Made by a program: the position numbers and the translations under genes. Of a stretch of DNA of 64,000 bases, positions 47,073 to 59,242 are shown piece by piece. The DNA is from Alnus glutinosa (taxonomy: Eukaryota > Streptophyta > Magnoliopsida > Fagales > Betulaceae), in the NCBI RefSeq assembly GCF_958979055.1, contig NC_084886.1, positions 44,008,654-44,072,653 of the forward strand, read 5' to 3'. A model generated the notes under the pieces. The model searched no databases. It was not told the origin of the DNA and saw only the letters and a list, made by a program, of their open reading frames with translations. Numbering within the stretch: the stretch's first letter is position 1; every line of letters begins with the position of its first letter.

Positions 47073-49197
47073 ATGGAGGCTCTGGTCGGAATCAATCCAT
47101 CAATAACAACCACAGCGCAACTTCTCCAGAGACGACGTCGTCTCCGTCAAAATTTCCGGGTCCTGGCGGTGGCGAGAGCAAGCAGAGCAGTAGAGCTGGG
47201 TGGAGGAGCCGGAGGAGGACCAGAGCTGGTGGTGGAGCAGGCCGGCGGGAAGAGGGTGGTGGAGCTGGTGGGGGCCTTCAACGAGCTGACGGAGACCATG
47301 AAGAACGCGCACCACTCCTCCCAAACCCAAACCCTCCTCTTCAAATCCCTCAAGCTCTCCATCCCCATCTTGCACTCCCTGCCTCTCTCCCCCGATGGTC
47401 GCTCTCCCCTCTCCAAGGCTCTCTCCCTCGCCCTCCTCCTCGCCCATCTCCAGGTATTATATTCATCTCTCTCCCTAATTTCCACCACATTCATATAGCT
47501 AGTGATTGAACTATATTTCTATGACCTTGCAGATGGATGCGGAGGTTATTTCGGCCGGCATACTGAGACAAGTCCTGGAGGCGGGTGCGGTGTCGATTTT
47601 AGAGGTGAGAGATCGGATCGGTACCGGTACTGCTCATCTATTGCATGAGAGCCTGCGCGTCAAGAATATGTCTTCCAAAATCGAAGTCTTGGACGATGAC
47701 AGCGCCTCTGCTTTGAGAAAGTTCTGCCTCACGTACTATGATATCAGGGCTGTCATTCTAGACTTGGCTCTCAAGCTCGACACCATGAGGCATCTTGATT
47801 ACCTGCCCAGATACCAGCAGCAAATGCTCTCTCTCGAGGTTATGAAGATCCACGCCCCTCTGGCTCATGCCATGGGAGCCAACTTCTTGTCCTTGGAGCT
47901 CGAGGATCTCTGTTTCCGCTACTTGTTTCCTTGTTCGTATCTGTCTGTGGATAAGTGGCTACGAGGTCACGAGACGAGTCTGATTGATATATACAAGGAC
48001 CAGCTTCTTGAAGCGATAAGGAGCGATTCCGTGTTGGCGGACATGGTGGAGGATGTCTTCGTCAAAGGTCGGTATAAGAGTCGTTATAGTACGATGAAGA
48101 AGCTGTTGAGAGATGGTCGGAAGGCTGAAGAGGTTAATGATGTTCTGGGTTTGCGAGTGATATTGAAGCCCAGGTTATCTTCTGTGTCAGTAGATGTGGG
48201 GGAGAGTGCGTGCTACAGGGTACGAGAAATCGTGCGGTCTTTGTGGGAAGAGATGCCGCACAGGACGAAAGACTACATTGCCAAGCCCAAAGCCAATGGG
48301 TACAGGAGTTTACACATGGCGGCTAATGTGAGTGAGAATGGCAGGGCTAGACCGCTCATGGAGGTACAGATACGGACGACGGAGATGGACACGTTGGCAG
48401 ATGGCGGAACGGCATCCCATACATTGTACAAGGGTGGTCTTACTGACCCGGAAGAGGTAATTGGTATGATTGTGTTATACGATTGAAATTAATTCATTAA
48501 AATCTTTGTTTTCCATACATTTAATGTATAAACCACCACATTGATCCCCTGACCTTCTTGATTTGTCCCTCAAGATAAAAGATAATGAAGATTAAAAAAT
48601 CCACTATTTGGCTGTGGTAAATTGGACTGTGATACTTATGTGTAAATATTAAATCCAATGTCATATATGAGGTGCAATTCATGGTCTTATGTTGGAACAA
48701 GTGGCTCCTATTCTCTTGGGCATAGAGAGAAGTTTGAGAGTACCAGTAAAGTTGCTAGTGGGCGACCGTCCGGACGGCTAGAGGAAACGTCCGGACGCTC
48801 GCCAGTGTCCGAACTCTTTAGTGGACGCAAACCACAGGGACTTAGTGTTCGCACAGATGTCCAGACGGCTGAGCGGACGCGACTTCCCGAGAGCACATGT
48901 TCGCACAAGTGTCAGGACGCTAATGCGGTAGCTGCGAACGGTGAAGTTTTTATACTAGCATCCGGACGCTAGGGCTAAGCTGTCCGAACGCACGTCCGGA
49001 GAAACTCGATTTATTGCTAGGTTTACTGGGATATTTTTGGGATAGTAGGGTTTCATTATATATATGTTGTATTGTAACCCAAACTGATTGATTAAAGGAA
49101 TATAGCCGCACTTACTCCTGTGGACGTAGGTAAATTGTTGAATCACGTTAAATCTGTGTTTTACTCTCTCTTACTTTCTTCTTTTTTTTTTTCTTTT

Positions 49198-49228
<31 letters not shown>

Positions 49229-50921
49229 TTCCATATTATTCATCATTATTGTGCACGGTAACATCTTATTACCCTATATGGGAAAGGGGAAGAAGCATCC
49301 CCGATCTGAAAAAAAACAAGGCACACAAGAACTAAGGCTAAAGAGAATACTTGATGGTTTGCTGTTGATAATTAGTACAATTTATAGTTGAAAAATAGCA
49401 AGTTATACATGATAATTGGTTTATTGGATGATTTGGCGAACGTTGGAGAAGATTTGTTTGCAATGGTCCTTTCCTTTGTGTGCTGAAATATGTTGTCTTG
49501 CCTTATTTGTTGCAACTGTTACTTTCCTTCTTTGCTGGTTGATTATTGAGTCTAACATGTTTCCTTTGGAATCCTGTATAAGAGCGTCTTATTCATTACT
49601 TCTGTTTTTGGAGTGAGTATCCCCTTTGAAAGTTCTACATTCTATTCATCATAAGGGAAGTAGTTAGGAGAAATGGAAATTGAGTTATTCATGAACATGT
49701 ATAATTGTCAGCTTCTAACTCAGCATTCCGTTATGTGAAATTTGATTAATCTAGCCAGGTAAAGGAGATTGATTTAGTGATCTGTTGATGTTCAGGCTAA
49801 TCGGCTCAAGGCCATGGTGATGGCTGCAGCTGAACTTGCAGCATTGCGCCTAAAAGATCTTCCACCCACAAATCATAAAAGTATTGAGGTTGACCAGAGA
49901 GATCGAGTATTCCGCCTTCTTGACAAGAATGGAGATGGTAGGATCAGCATTGAGGAACTTATGGAAGTGATGGAAGAGCTTGGTGCCCCTGGTGAAGATG
50001 CCTGCGAGATGATGCAGCTTCTTGATTCAAATAGCGATGGTTCTCTGAGCTCTGATGAATTTGATTTGTTTCAGACACAGGTAAGTACTGATATCTGTTG
50101 TTTATGGAAGTAAATTTAGAAGTAATCTATCCTCCCCCCCACCCCACCCCCTTTTGTTCTCTCACTCTCCGTAGCTAATTATGAGATATTAATTCCATTG
50201 GATTGACAACATTGCATATACATGTTTGTTTAAAAATTTATATTACTTTGATCCTGAAACACCATGGCTGGAGTTAGAAGTTTGAGAGTGAAGAGATTTT
50301 TTGCGGGTTTTTTTCTACCAATTGGGTCCTTCCCTTCACCACCCCCATAAGGTAAGGTCAGGATACAATGATCACTCTCTGTTACCATATTACAAATGGA
50401 CATGATGATAAGGTTCTAACATTGACTTTGATTTTCGATTGATTTGATTTGAAACATCTTATCTATATTGTTTTTCTAACCCTATGAAAGTTTGGTCTTT
50501 GTTCAGCGCATTAATTGCAAAAGATGTTGATCACACATCTCCTTGTTTTACATTTGATCATTTTTTTTTCTCCTTCTCGTTTTAACTTCTCAGAATTTTG
50601 GTGATTTCATTTTTTTTTTTGGCCTGAATCTGAATTGCAATTGAAACTATCAAGCAAAGTTGCTCGACTTTGTCATGATGTATCTGAACAGTGTCTCGTT
50701 TCGAAGATTAGATGGCATATTATTTCTGGAATTGTTTGTTACTTTTCTCTGTATCTATTTTATGACTTTTGTTGTTATTTCTGCAGGTTGAACTTATGCG
50801 TAATTTGGAGGACAAAGATGACGAACACAAGGCCATGTTAAATGAGAAGCTTCAAATGGCTGACAACAGTGGGTTAATTCAGGTATATAGCAAAGAGCTT
50901 GGCAACAGGCTTGCAAATTAG
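47073..50921 (+). CDS. CRSH: CRSH: Ca2+-activated RelA/SpoT homologue, chloroplastic
   Basis: Plastid (p)ppGpp synthetase switched on by calcium. Four exons: 47073-47453, 47533-48456, 49796-50080, 50787-50921 = 1725 nt, 574 aa, all in whole codons with GT-AG ends. The N-terminus is Arg/Ala-rich with few acids: a transit peptide. An HD-like region (about 75-260) lacks the usual HD and DRLHN residues (ILDLALKLDTMRH here), so hydrolysis should be absent. Synthetase core: GRYKSRYSTMKKLL, VNDVLGLRVIL, AKPKANGYRSLHMAA, MEVQIRTTEMDTLADGG (about 310-430). Two C-terminal EF-hands: DKNGDGRISIEE (loop 478-489) and DSNSDGSLSSDE (512-523). This layout is the CRSH signature. Intron 2 carries a solo LTR. 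Intact. Confidence 0.96.
48690..49263 (+). mobile_element. Solo LTR (probably Ty1/copia) in CRSH intron 2
   Basis: 574 bp, TGTTGGAACAAG...GGTAACA with TG/CA ends and perfect 5-bp duplications TCTTA (48685-48689, 49264-49268). It contains many CCGGACG/CGTCCGG motifs, an ATATATATG TATA-like box (about 49058) and a T-rich 3' part. Only one LTR with an intact target duplication, so it is a solo LTR left by recombination. It is a fossil, of moderate age. Orientation inferred from the TATA-like box. Confidence 0.8.
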
Positions 50922-51613
50922 ACTTGCCTGCGCCAGGCTACTTTGGAAATTTTATACTTACAATTATTACCATATTCAGCGTTGAAAATATTGTCTGCTC
51001 TGTACATAGTGAAATTTTTATATAATGTAACGTTGTTGTTACAAGGGCCAATGATGGAACCTGCTTTAGTCATATGTCAAATGTAATCAAACTTCCCACG
51101 TTATAAAATGATAAGGTTACATCTTAAGCAGAGGGACCAAGCTCTGTTTTAACGGGTCAGATGCTCTAAAATACAAATTCAACCCTAAAAAGCGGGTAAA
51201 AAACAGAATTGGATATCGCAGATACAATTACATTGACAAATTTCTCTATTGATATAGAGGATTTGGATTAGGTTGTTTTTGTGGACCATGAACGGTACAA
51301 ATCGAGACAACAATGCAAAAGAAAATAAAAGAAAAATTGAAAGGTTGCTTTTGGGTATTGTTGGGGTTGTCTAACCCACTCCCAAACAGGTCCAAAGGGG
51401 GTGGTTCGGTCACCTCCTGATCGGCTGAACCACCCCCTAGTCGAACAAACGACTGGTTTAGGATGGCCAAGCCATTCAAAGTCCCAAAAGCTACCTTCAT
51501 TTTTTAACTCTACTCCAATAGATTTGTATTCAAATTCTTCATACCAAGATCTTGCTACTCACTCCTAAAAATGCACTCTAGCTTCTCTTTTCATTTGCTT
51601 AATCATTTTTTTC

Positions 51614-51651
<38 letters not shown>

Positions 51652-52432
51652 CCCTCCTTCCTTTATCTCCATCTCTCACCACGAAACGCTGAATTCTAAT
51701 GCAAAGACCCTAAACCAAACCTCACAAAAAAAAAAAAAAAAAAAAAAAAACCCACAAATGTCTTCACATTTGGCGATCATTCCAGCTGAATAAGCTTCCA
51801 GAAGTTCCAAATTCGAGAACTTAGGAGGAATACAGTTTCCCTTGAGTTTCATGAAGAACTCAGAACTTTACTCGATCCCTAGTGCGAAAGTCGTTCGGAT
51901 GAGTCCAAATGGAAACTTTTCTCGACCGTCCTTTGATCGAGTTTACGGGAATTTTAACTCTGTTTTAAATAGTATTTCTTATCTAACTCAAATTGTTTCC
52001 CTACCTATAAATATTCATATTTTACATAATTTTTTTATAAAGAGAGAAAATAGAATGAAATCCTGAAAAGCCCTAGAGAGAGAGAGAGAAAACCTATTCC
52101 TTTCATAAGCTTAACCTTCCCGGCGTCTCTCTTTATTACCAAACAACCACTATCAAAATCCTTAATTCCATTTTGAGCGTTGGGGTTTGGTTGATGAGTT
52201 CATCATAGCTGGAGTTCCAAATGTTGATGAGCCTGTTTGTGGGAAGTTGCTGTGAAAAAAGGTCGAGTTTTGGAGTCTGTTTATGGGATTACAAGCCTTG
52301 ATTTGAATCTACAAAGGTTTTGTTTACGATTAGTTGTAAAACTTTTCTTCCATAATAGAATTTGCCGATGTCTGAGTGACCCAAAATGGATTTTCTTTTA
52401 AAAAGTTTTTCACTACGTAAGCACATGCACAT
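50922..52432. other. CRSH 3' UTR and repeat-bearing spacer
   Basis: CRSH 3' UTR at the left. A GC-rich inverted block (51340-51500) with GGGGGTGGTTCGG/CTGAACCACCCCC resembles the MULE core hairpins and may be a MITE remnant. No gene seen. Confidence 0.45.
51617..51647. repeat. (TC)n microsatellite
   Basis: About 15 CT units, followed ~80 bp on by a 26-base A-tract. Confidence 0.9.
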
Positions 52433-53158
52433 TGTTGGTACAATTTTCAATTTGGTGACGTGTCAACTTTTGATTCGCTTCCTTCAAGATCTGTAAAATA
52501 ATAAAGGCTTTTCGGGTGTACTGACGGGGTCTCACTCCGATACCTAACTCAGTAATAGACAATTTCAGGGAGTATTGAGAGAACGTAATATCAGAGAATT
52601 CAAAGTCATTTGATACCTAGAGTAGTAGTTTATTTATAGGCACATAGATGCGGTTTGAATGTTGTGAGGATTCCGGATCTTCTGGGATCCACGATCTCCT
52701 TAGGGAGAGAGTGCTGATCTTCTAAGATCCATGATCCCCTCAGGGAGAGAGTGGTTTGTGTATCCCGGGTTTTCCAGAATCCACGATCTTCTTAGGATGA
52801 TTAAGTATCCCGGATCTTTCTCAAAGAGTTATCGATCAAAGTACGAATCTTGGCTGTAATATCTAGAGAAAGATTCTAGCATGCTATGTCCATATCACCT
52901 CATGTTAGTCTCGAGAAATCCGTTTCTGGGACCAACTGGATATGGGCATTCCGCACGTCCTTCTCGTATTTCCCAGGCGCAGAACTTTCTGAGCCGAAAC
53001 ATATTCCCGATTCTGGTAACCGGAATGTTCATAAGCTTTTGTAATAAATATTCCAGACCATGATGACTGACAGGGTCTCCTCGGGTCGGTTGAACCGATT
53101 GGACCCAGACTTCAATCATGGGCTCACTTGGGCTTTGGGAATTATAATTTCTCCAACA
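52433..53158 (-). mobile_element. Solo LTR (probably Ty3/gypsy-like)
   Basis: 726 bp. Read on the minus strand it begins TGTTGGAGAAATTATAATTC and ends GTACCAACA, giving TGTTGG/CCAACA inverted tips. Perfect 5-bp duplications CACAT (52428-52432, 53159-53163). A CTATAAATAAAC TATA box reads on the minus strand near 52640. Interior has repeated 'ggatcttctgggatcc'-like units. A fossil, without partner LTR or coding part. Confidence 0.85.
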
Positions 53159-53493
53159 CACATTGTCTTTTTTATTTGCCACACTTACATATTGGATTTT
53201 TGTTGATTGAATTTTATTTGTTTGCGCTTCTCTTAATTTTAATTGGAAAAGTCTATCTTCAAACAAAAGAATAAAATTCGTATAAAAAATTGCTATCATA
53301 AAGTGACATCATTTTATGGCCATAATTGGCTCTGCAAATCTATACAAGTTGAATATTTAGCAGGCTATTTTGAACTGTACAGACATATCTACTCAACTTA
53401 AAATGTGTAACAGAGATAGAGATACTCATAAACTACATTGCTTGGGTTCAAAGTTCAGTTCTCTGCAAGAAGGCTCTAATAATCAGATCACAC

Positions 53494-53607
53494 TTATGGG
53501 GTCAACAGCTCTTGGCTAGTAGGGCCAACTCCTAACTCATTTGATAGCTTTTTACACAGCTGCACATATAAAAAGAAATAATAAGGATTAGATACCATAA
53601 TTTGTAC

Positions 53608-53646
<39 letters not shown>

Positions 53647-56600
53647 GTTAATGTGTTTCCAATGGCGTTTTTTGTTTCCGGTTTGAAAAAGTGTTCCGAT
53701 GTGACATAAAAGTGAAAAACGCTTTGAGTGTTTTTGTGTATGGGGTTGTTTGTTTTGAAAATCAAAAACAAAAGGGAGAAAGAAAACGGTTTAACAATCA
53801 AAGCCAATACCTGTCTATAAACTGAAGAATCTCCATATGATTTTCTTAGTTCAACAACATACAAGGATGGACTTATCTCAAACACCTGACATAGTTACAG
53901 AGACAATGTTAACTTCAGACAAGTACATATATTTCTTCAATTACAAATGCATTCAAGTTTCACAATCACACTTACCTCTGCTGCAACTGAAAGACTACCC
54001 ACACTTTTCTGCCCCTTGTGCTCCTGCATCACTTTCAACTGAAAAAAGGAAAGTTAAGGACAGAAACATCAGACATCATTATTGCCAATGAAACAACATT
54101 AATTACTTTATATCAAACATTGTAATTTATCAATATATATATATATTCATATGAAGAGATTGTGAAGTGTTATAAATTAGAAACAACAGAGCTCACCCTT
54201 CCATTCTTCTTCAGAACACTGAATCCCATCTCTGTTACAATATCCTCAATCCTCTCAAGCAAGTCCTTTGCAGAGTGATTGGATGTAAATCTGATCTTCC
54301 TCTCAGAGACATCCTAAATTAACTCAACAATGCACAGAAATGGCAATCAGATTTTATGAGGTGTCAACTTCAGCAACAATATTACTTGCAAATCGAGTGA
54401 TTCTTCACTTTTATTATTCCCACCTCTTTCTCAAAGAAGCCAGAGAGGTCTAAGCAGGAGGACATTCCAATCAACTGAAATGCATTGATGAGAGTGGGTG
54501 AGCCTGGGCTCTTCTTTGCTTCAGATGGCTGTATTGCAACAACAATCCTATCAGTTACATAGCACAAAAGCATTCACTACAGAGGGTAGAATTTCCAAGC
54601 TCATACCACTTCATGCAGGGAGAATGCTTCATCATCAATGAATATATCTTCTTCGTCGTCTGGATTTGAAGGATTATAGCCCTGCTTAAACCACTCATCT
54701 GCTTTGATACCTGCCATTGTTATCCGGCTAACAGGATTGGGATCAAGAATTCTCCTTATCATGTTTTGGGCCCCCGGCGACAGCCATTTTGGCATCTGAG
54801 CATCCCCTTTGAAGATCTGAAATCCCCCAAAAAGAATAGAAACATCGAAGTTAATGAGATTCAAATAACAAAAGATCATATGAAAGGGTATCCAAAAAAA
54901 AAAAAAAAAATTCTCCATACCTTTTGATAGAGAACTGCAAGATTTCTATCATCAAAAGGAAGATATCCTGTGAGAATTACATACAAGATAACACCACACG
55001 ACCATATATCTGAGGTGGCACCATCATACCCTCTGTTAGCAAGAATCTCAGGAGCAACATAATTGGGACTTCCACAGGTTGTGTGCAGTAACCCATCACC
55101 CTGATATTTTCAGATTAAAACAAAACAAAGTGATTAGCAACTAAAAAAAAAGGGTTAAATACACTTAACCCCCTTGAACTACCAACCATTTTTAAAAAAC
55201 CCCTACGAATTGACAGGTGTGACATTTGGATATATCAAACTACCATTTTGTTGCAATTAAGCCATTTTTTCTATCATTATTCCAAAAATACTCCTATTTT
55301 CTTACAAAAAATACCCCTCATCGAACCTTACTTTATGTATTTTAGTATTTAATCAAAAAAAAAAATTGAAAAGAAAATAGGGGTATTTTTGAAAGAATGA
55401 CATAAAAGTGGCTTAATTGCAACAAAAAATTATTGTTTGATGTATCTAAGTGTTATACTTGTTAGTTCATGAAACTTTTTTGAAAATGACTGTTAGTTCA
55501 AGGGGCTTAAGTGTGTTTAACCCAAAAAATTGTTCGGTTTGGGAGGACTTTGTACCCTAAAATGCTGAGGTAAGGCACTAAGGCCAAAATCAGATATCTT
55601 TATGTTCCCTTTAGCATCAACTAGAACATTCTCTAGCTGCAATCAACAAGTGCAGTAATTTTATTAGAACTACAAGCAGGAAAGTGAGAAAAACATTACT
55701 TGTACCATTATTCCTGCACTATGTTATCATGAATAGTTTTGAAATAACCTTGAGATCTCTGTGAAAAACTCCTTTAGTGTGGCAGTAACTCACTCCATCA
55801 ATTAATTGTTGGAACAGCTTCCTGCCTTCATCTTCCTTAAGTTTTCCCTTGGACGCCTGTAATGGATGGATGACTAGTTTAGAAAATTCTGCATCAAAAT
55901 TCTTGAATATTATTATGCATATATGGCTGAAGCTGCTTACAATTCTGTTGAACAATTCTCCGCCAGTCACATATTCTAAGACCATATTAATCTTGGTTTT
56001 GCTTGCCAACACCTGGAAAAAAGTCATTGTGATAATTAATGCAAAGCATAAGCAGAGGAACATAATCATTGGTTCCTTAATTAATGGTTAAACATGGTGA
56101 TGAGAATATAAAATTGTGGCATAAAGGACTATAAGAAAATTTAGGAGATGTAATCCATTGCTCGTTGGCAATTATGTTAACTGGCTACAGTATGATCAGT
56201 TCTTTAGTTATGGGTGCTAATGGCATGATCTCAGCTCTTTTACATGACAACATTGGTGAAAAGTATGGGTACAAAGGAAACAATGTACAAGTGTGGCTGG
56301 ACGGTTTGTTGAAATTTTTGTTTTTTTGTCTTCTGTTTTCTCGTCTCAAAACAAAAATATTAAACAACCCATATGAGGCTCACTTGCCCGAGTAGGTGAC
56401 CCGAACTGTCCAAAATTTATCCGTGCAGGTAAGTCCCATATGGGTTCTCTCATGTTACTTGCCAAAATTAATTTCTAGCAATTCGAAGTTAAATAAAGAT
56501 TAATGACAATTTTAAGTTTGGAAAAGAATCGAACAATTGCTGCTCACAAATCCACCAAGAGGCATAAAAAATCATTGGATCAGGATCTTTTACAATAATT

Positions 56601-57822
56601 TGCTCAAAGTGCAGAGAATTCGAAAGATCACTAATAAGATCCACCTGACTGATCATTGGCTTAAGAGTGGGCAAAACCCGCTCAATCCAAGGCCCAGCGA
56701 ATACAAAACATTGTAACCGGGCCACGGGTAAGATTTTTACTGGGGAGTTTGGTAAGTGGGGGTGTGACCACCCCTATTTGGCCCAAATCTCAGTCTTAAG
56801 TGGGTGAGTTTGGTAAGTGGGGGGGGGGGGAAGTTTCTTTGATCATACCGATCTGGTCCACCTGACAATTAAGAACGCGCACACCTTTGGAAGCATATGT
56901 AATATACGTGGCAAGGTTTCACTGGTGGGCCAAGTGCAGAAAACGATCAAACGAAAAGAGCGGTTGGCCAATGAATGGGGTAGTGCGGTAGCTTTTCTTG
57001 ACATTTTTCTATTTCAGAAGAGTCTGCGATCGGATTATTATTATAATTAGATTCCGGAGGAGGTAGCACTAACACCTGTGTGCGCGTGGGGTCCATGGAC
57101 GTGGGTGCAGATTTTCTGATGCGATTTCAGCGATCCTGATTATTGAGACAACATTCGTAAACATCATAGAAACCGCCAAAAACTGTATTTGTTCATGTGG
57201 GAGCTAGGCTCTACTATCAAGATAAGAATAATTGCGCTTTCGATCAGAATCATCTTGTTTTACTGTTTTTTGTTCTATATTTTCATTAACATATAGGAAA
57301 GTGAAAAAAAGAAGAGGCAATTAATTAAGGCATAATTAAACACCTCATGTAATCTGACGACATTAGGATGTTTGAGGAGCTTCAAGGTGGAAATCTCCCT
57401 CTTTATCTGCGACACCATAACCGTTGATATATAAAAGTCATGAATTTTGAAAGAACAACCAAAACCCAGATCATGATCAGGAGCTTTTTCATTTTGTTTT
57501 CTGAAAGGAACCCATTAATTTAAGGAACACAAACAATATAATATGCCTAGCTAGTAAAAGCTGGAGAAATTAAAGACGGCTGAGAATTTGAAAACCCATT
57601 GATCGATCAAGGAAGGAAGAAAATTGGAAGAGAGAGAGAGAGAGCTCGAGAAACCTGATCGGTGATCTTGAGCTCAATAACCTTCTTCTTCTCGATGATC
57701 TTAACGGCGAAATAGTGGCCGGTTTCGACGTTCCTGGCCAACTTGACCTTTCCGAAATTGCCCTCGCCGAGAGTCCTTCCCAACTCGTACTTCCCCAGTC
57801 GCATTCCCTTCTCCTCAACCAT
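53494..57822 (-). CDS. CIPK1: CBL-interacting protein kinase, CIPK1 type (SnRK3)
   Basis: Ser/Thr kinase activated by calcineurin-B-like calcium sensors; CIPK1 acts in osmotic/ABA and ion responses in Arabidopsis. Twelve coding exons: 57822-57655, 57406-57344, 56012-55941, 55856-55749, 55636-55556, 55100-54921, 54816-54607, 54528-54424, 54313-54197, 54038-53976, 53885-53811, 53559-53494 = 436 codons, 435 aa, each exon whole codons. Gly loop GEGNFG (19-24), Lys41, HRDLK (133-137, followed by LEN as in CIPK1 rather than PEN), DFG (153-155), APE in YVAPEIL, NAF at 309-311 ([20 protein letters not shown]), then the phosphatase-interaction segment [20 protein letters not shown]. The ATG is the first in a frame giving [15 protein letters not shown]. 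Intron 5 has a MITE. Intact. Confidence 0.96.
53607..53642. repeat. (GA)n microsatellite in last CIPK1 intron
   Basis: About 18 GA units between the exon 12 acceptor and exon 11 donor. Confidence 0.9.
55152..55523. mobile_element. MITE in CIPK1 intron 5
   Basis: 372 bp. Left GGGTTAAATACACTTAACC and right (read inward) GGGTTAAACACACTTAAGCC are inverted over about 45 bp, extending into 'cccttgaacta'. A-tracts flank both sides, so any duplication is masked. Same broad type as the 16795 element. No coding. Confidence 0.75.
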
Positions 57823-59122
57823 GTAACCCCCCGCAACCTCTCTGTCAAGCTCGATCTTTTCCTCTCTCCGTTAAACTCCGGCGATTCAATCAATTATCAA
57901 ATGGCTTTCTCCTGGCCGGTGGTTGTTTTCTCCCCCAAATGCTGGCTTCCTCTTTATCTTCTTTGAACGGATAATTAAGGAAGGAAAGTATTTATACTAC
58001 AAATATACATTATTTAACGTTTTCTATAATTACAGTTATTAAAGATAATAATATATAGTAAATATAAGTTATAACCCTAGTCGGAAGGACATCGACGATA
58101 AACGTGGATTTAACGCATATCTTTTTGCATGTCATCTCGATCAGTCTTTGCCAAATTCAATTTCCGCCTCTGCCACCGGACAGCAGTCTATAACGGTGTC
58201 TACGTACGCGCGCTTCTTTTACCAACTTGTCCCACGTGCACCCGCGGTTCCACAGCGCCGTTTTAGCTTTCTTCCTCTTTTAACCTTCTCTAAATAATTG
58301 CATGGATCCAGGTCAGCTATGGCCTGCCTATGGTCTTTGGATAAGAATCCATGTGGTCCTCATTTAATTTTTTTATTTATTTATATAAACCAATTATTTC
58401 TCTATCATTCATCAATACTATAATACAATTTTCCACTTCATCCCGTTTCCGCTTTCCCCTATTCAATCAATCAATCAAAAAGTAAAAAGTAAAAAAAAAA
58501 TACAATTTTCAACCCAAATAGATTATTTGATTAAAATAAAAATAACAGTCTACTAAATAGCATTAGTCATTTATTTTTAAAGCACAAGATTTTCACTTTA
58601 AAAATTCGTATGAAAATTATATTCTAGCTATTAATTATATTAAAATTGCATGTACGAATCACATAGTTTAAAAGTTTTTTTTTTTTTTGAATGAAAAATC
58701 TAAGTATTTCGTTGATCAAAGATCACGAACATAAAGCTCTTATATCACAAAATATAAAGTTTTGCAAAATCATAGCCGTATGCTATGAGGTTACATAGTC
58801 ATAGATACAAACAAAATTCTTACAATAAAGTGTTATCTATGACTTTCGTCTTCCGCTAGCTAACTCATGTACAAAAATAGTTAAAGAGCAGATTTACTCC
58901 GAGCAAACTAGATCTAAGACAAGTGTAGCCAAATATTATAAAAAAAATTATTTAAACCGGCCGTGAGAAATAATCCCTCACACCGAACTATCCAAGTTAT
59001 GAGAGATAACATATCACACCTACTAACCTTCATCTTATAAATCGCACATGAGGACAGGTCTAAATAGAATAAAATTCTTATTCAAAGTAAAAATACAACT
59101 AATAAATATCAGTAGCAGCCAG

Positions 59123-59125
<3 letters not shown>
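57823..59125. other. CIPK1 promoter and gene-free DNA
   Basis: First few hundred bp are the CIPK1 leader and promoter (minus). A T-tract at 58675-58688 begins a block (to about 59060) that could be the A-tailed end of an old minus-strand retroposon, but no domain is readable. No gene. Confidence 0.4.
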
Positions 59126-59176
<51 letters not shown>

Positions 59177-59177
59177 T
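59126..59177. repeat. (ATT)n microsatellite
   Basis: About 17 ATT units. A TA run follows at 59223-59242. Confidence 0.9.
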
Positions 59178-59242
59178 TAAAAAAATATATCTTTAGAAAA
59201 ACTCTATCCTCTTTTTTGGAGGTATATATATATATATATATA

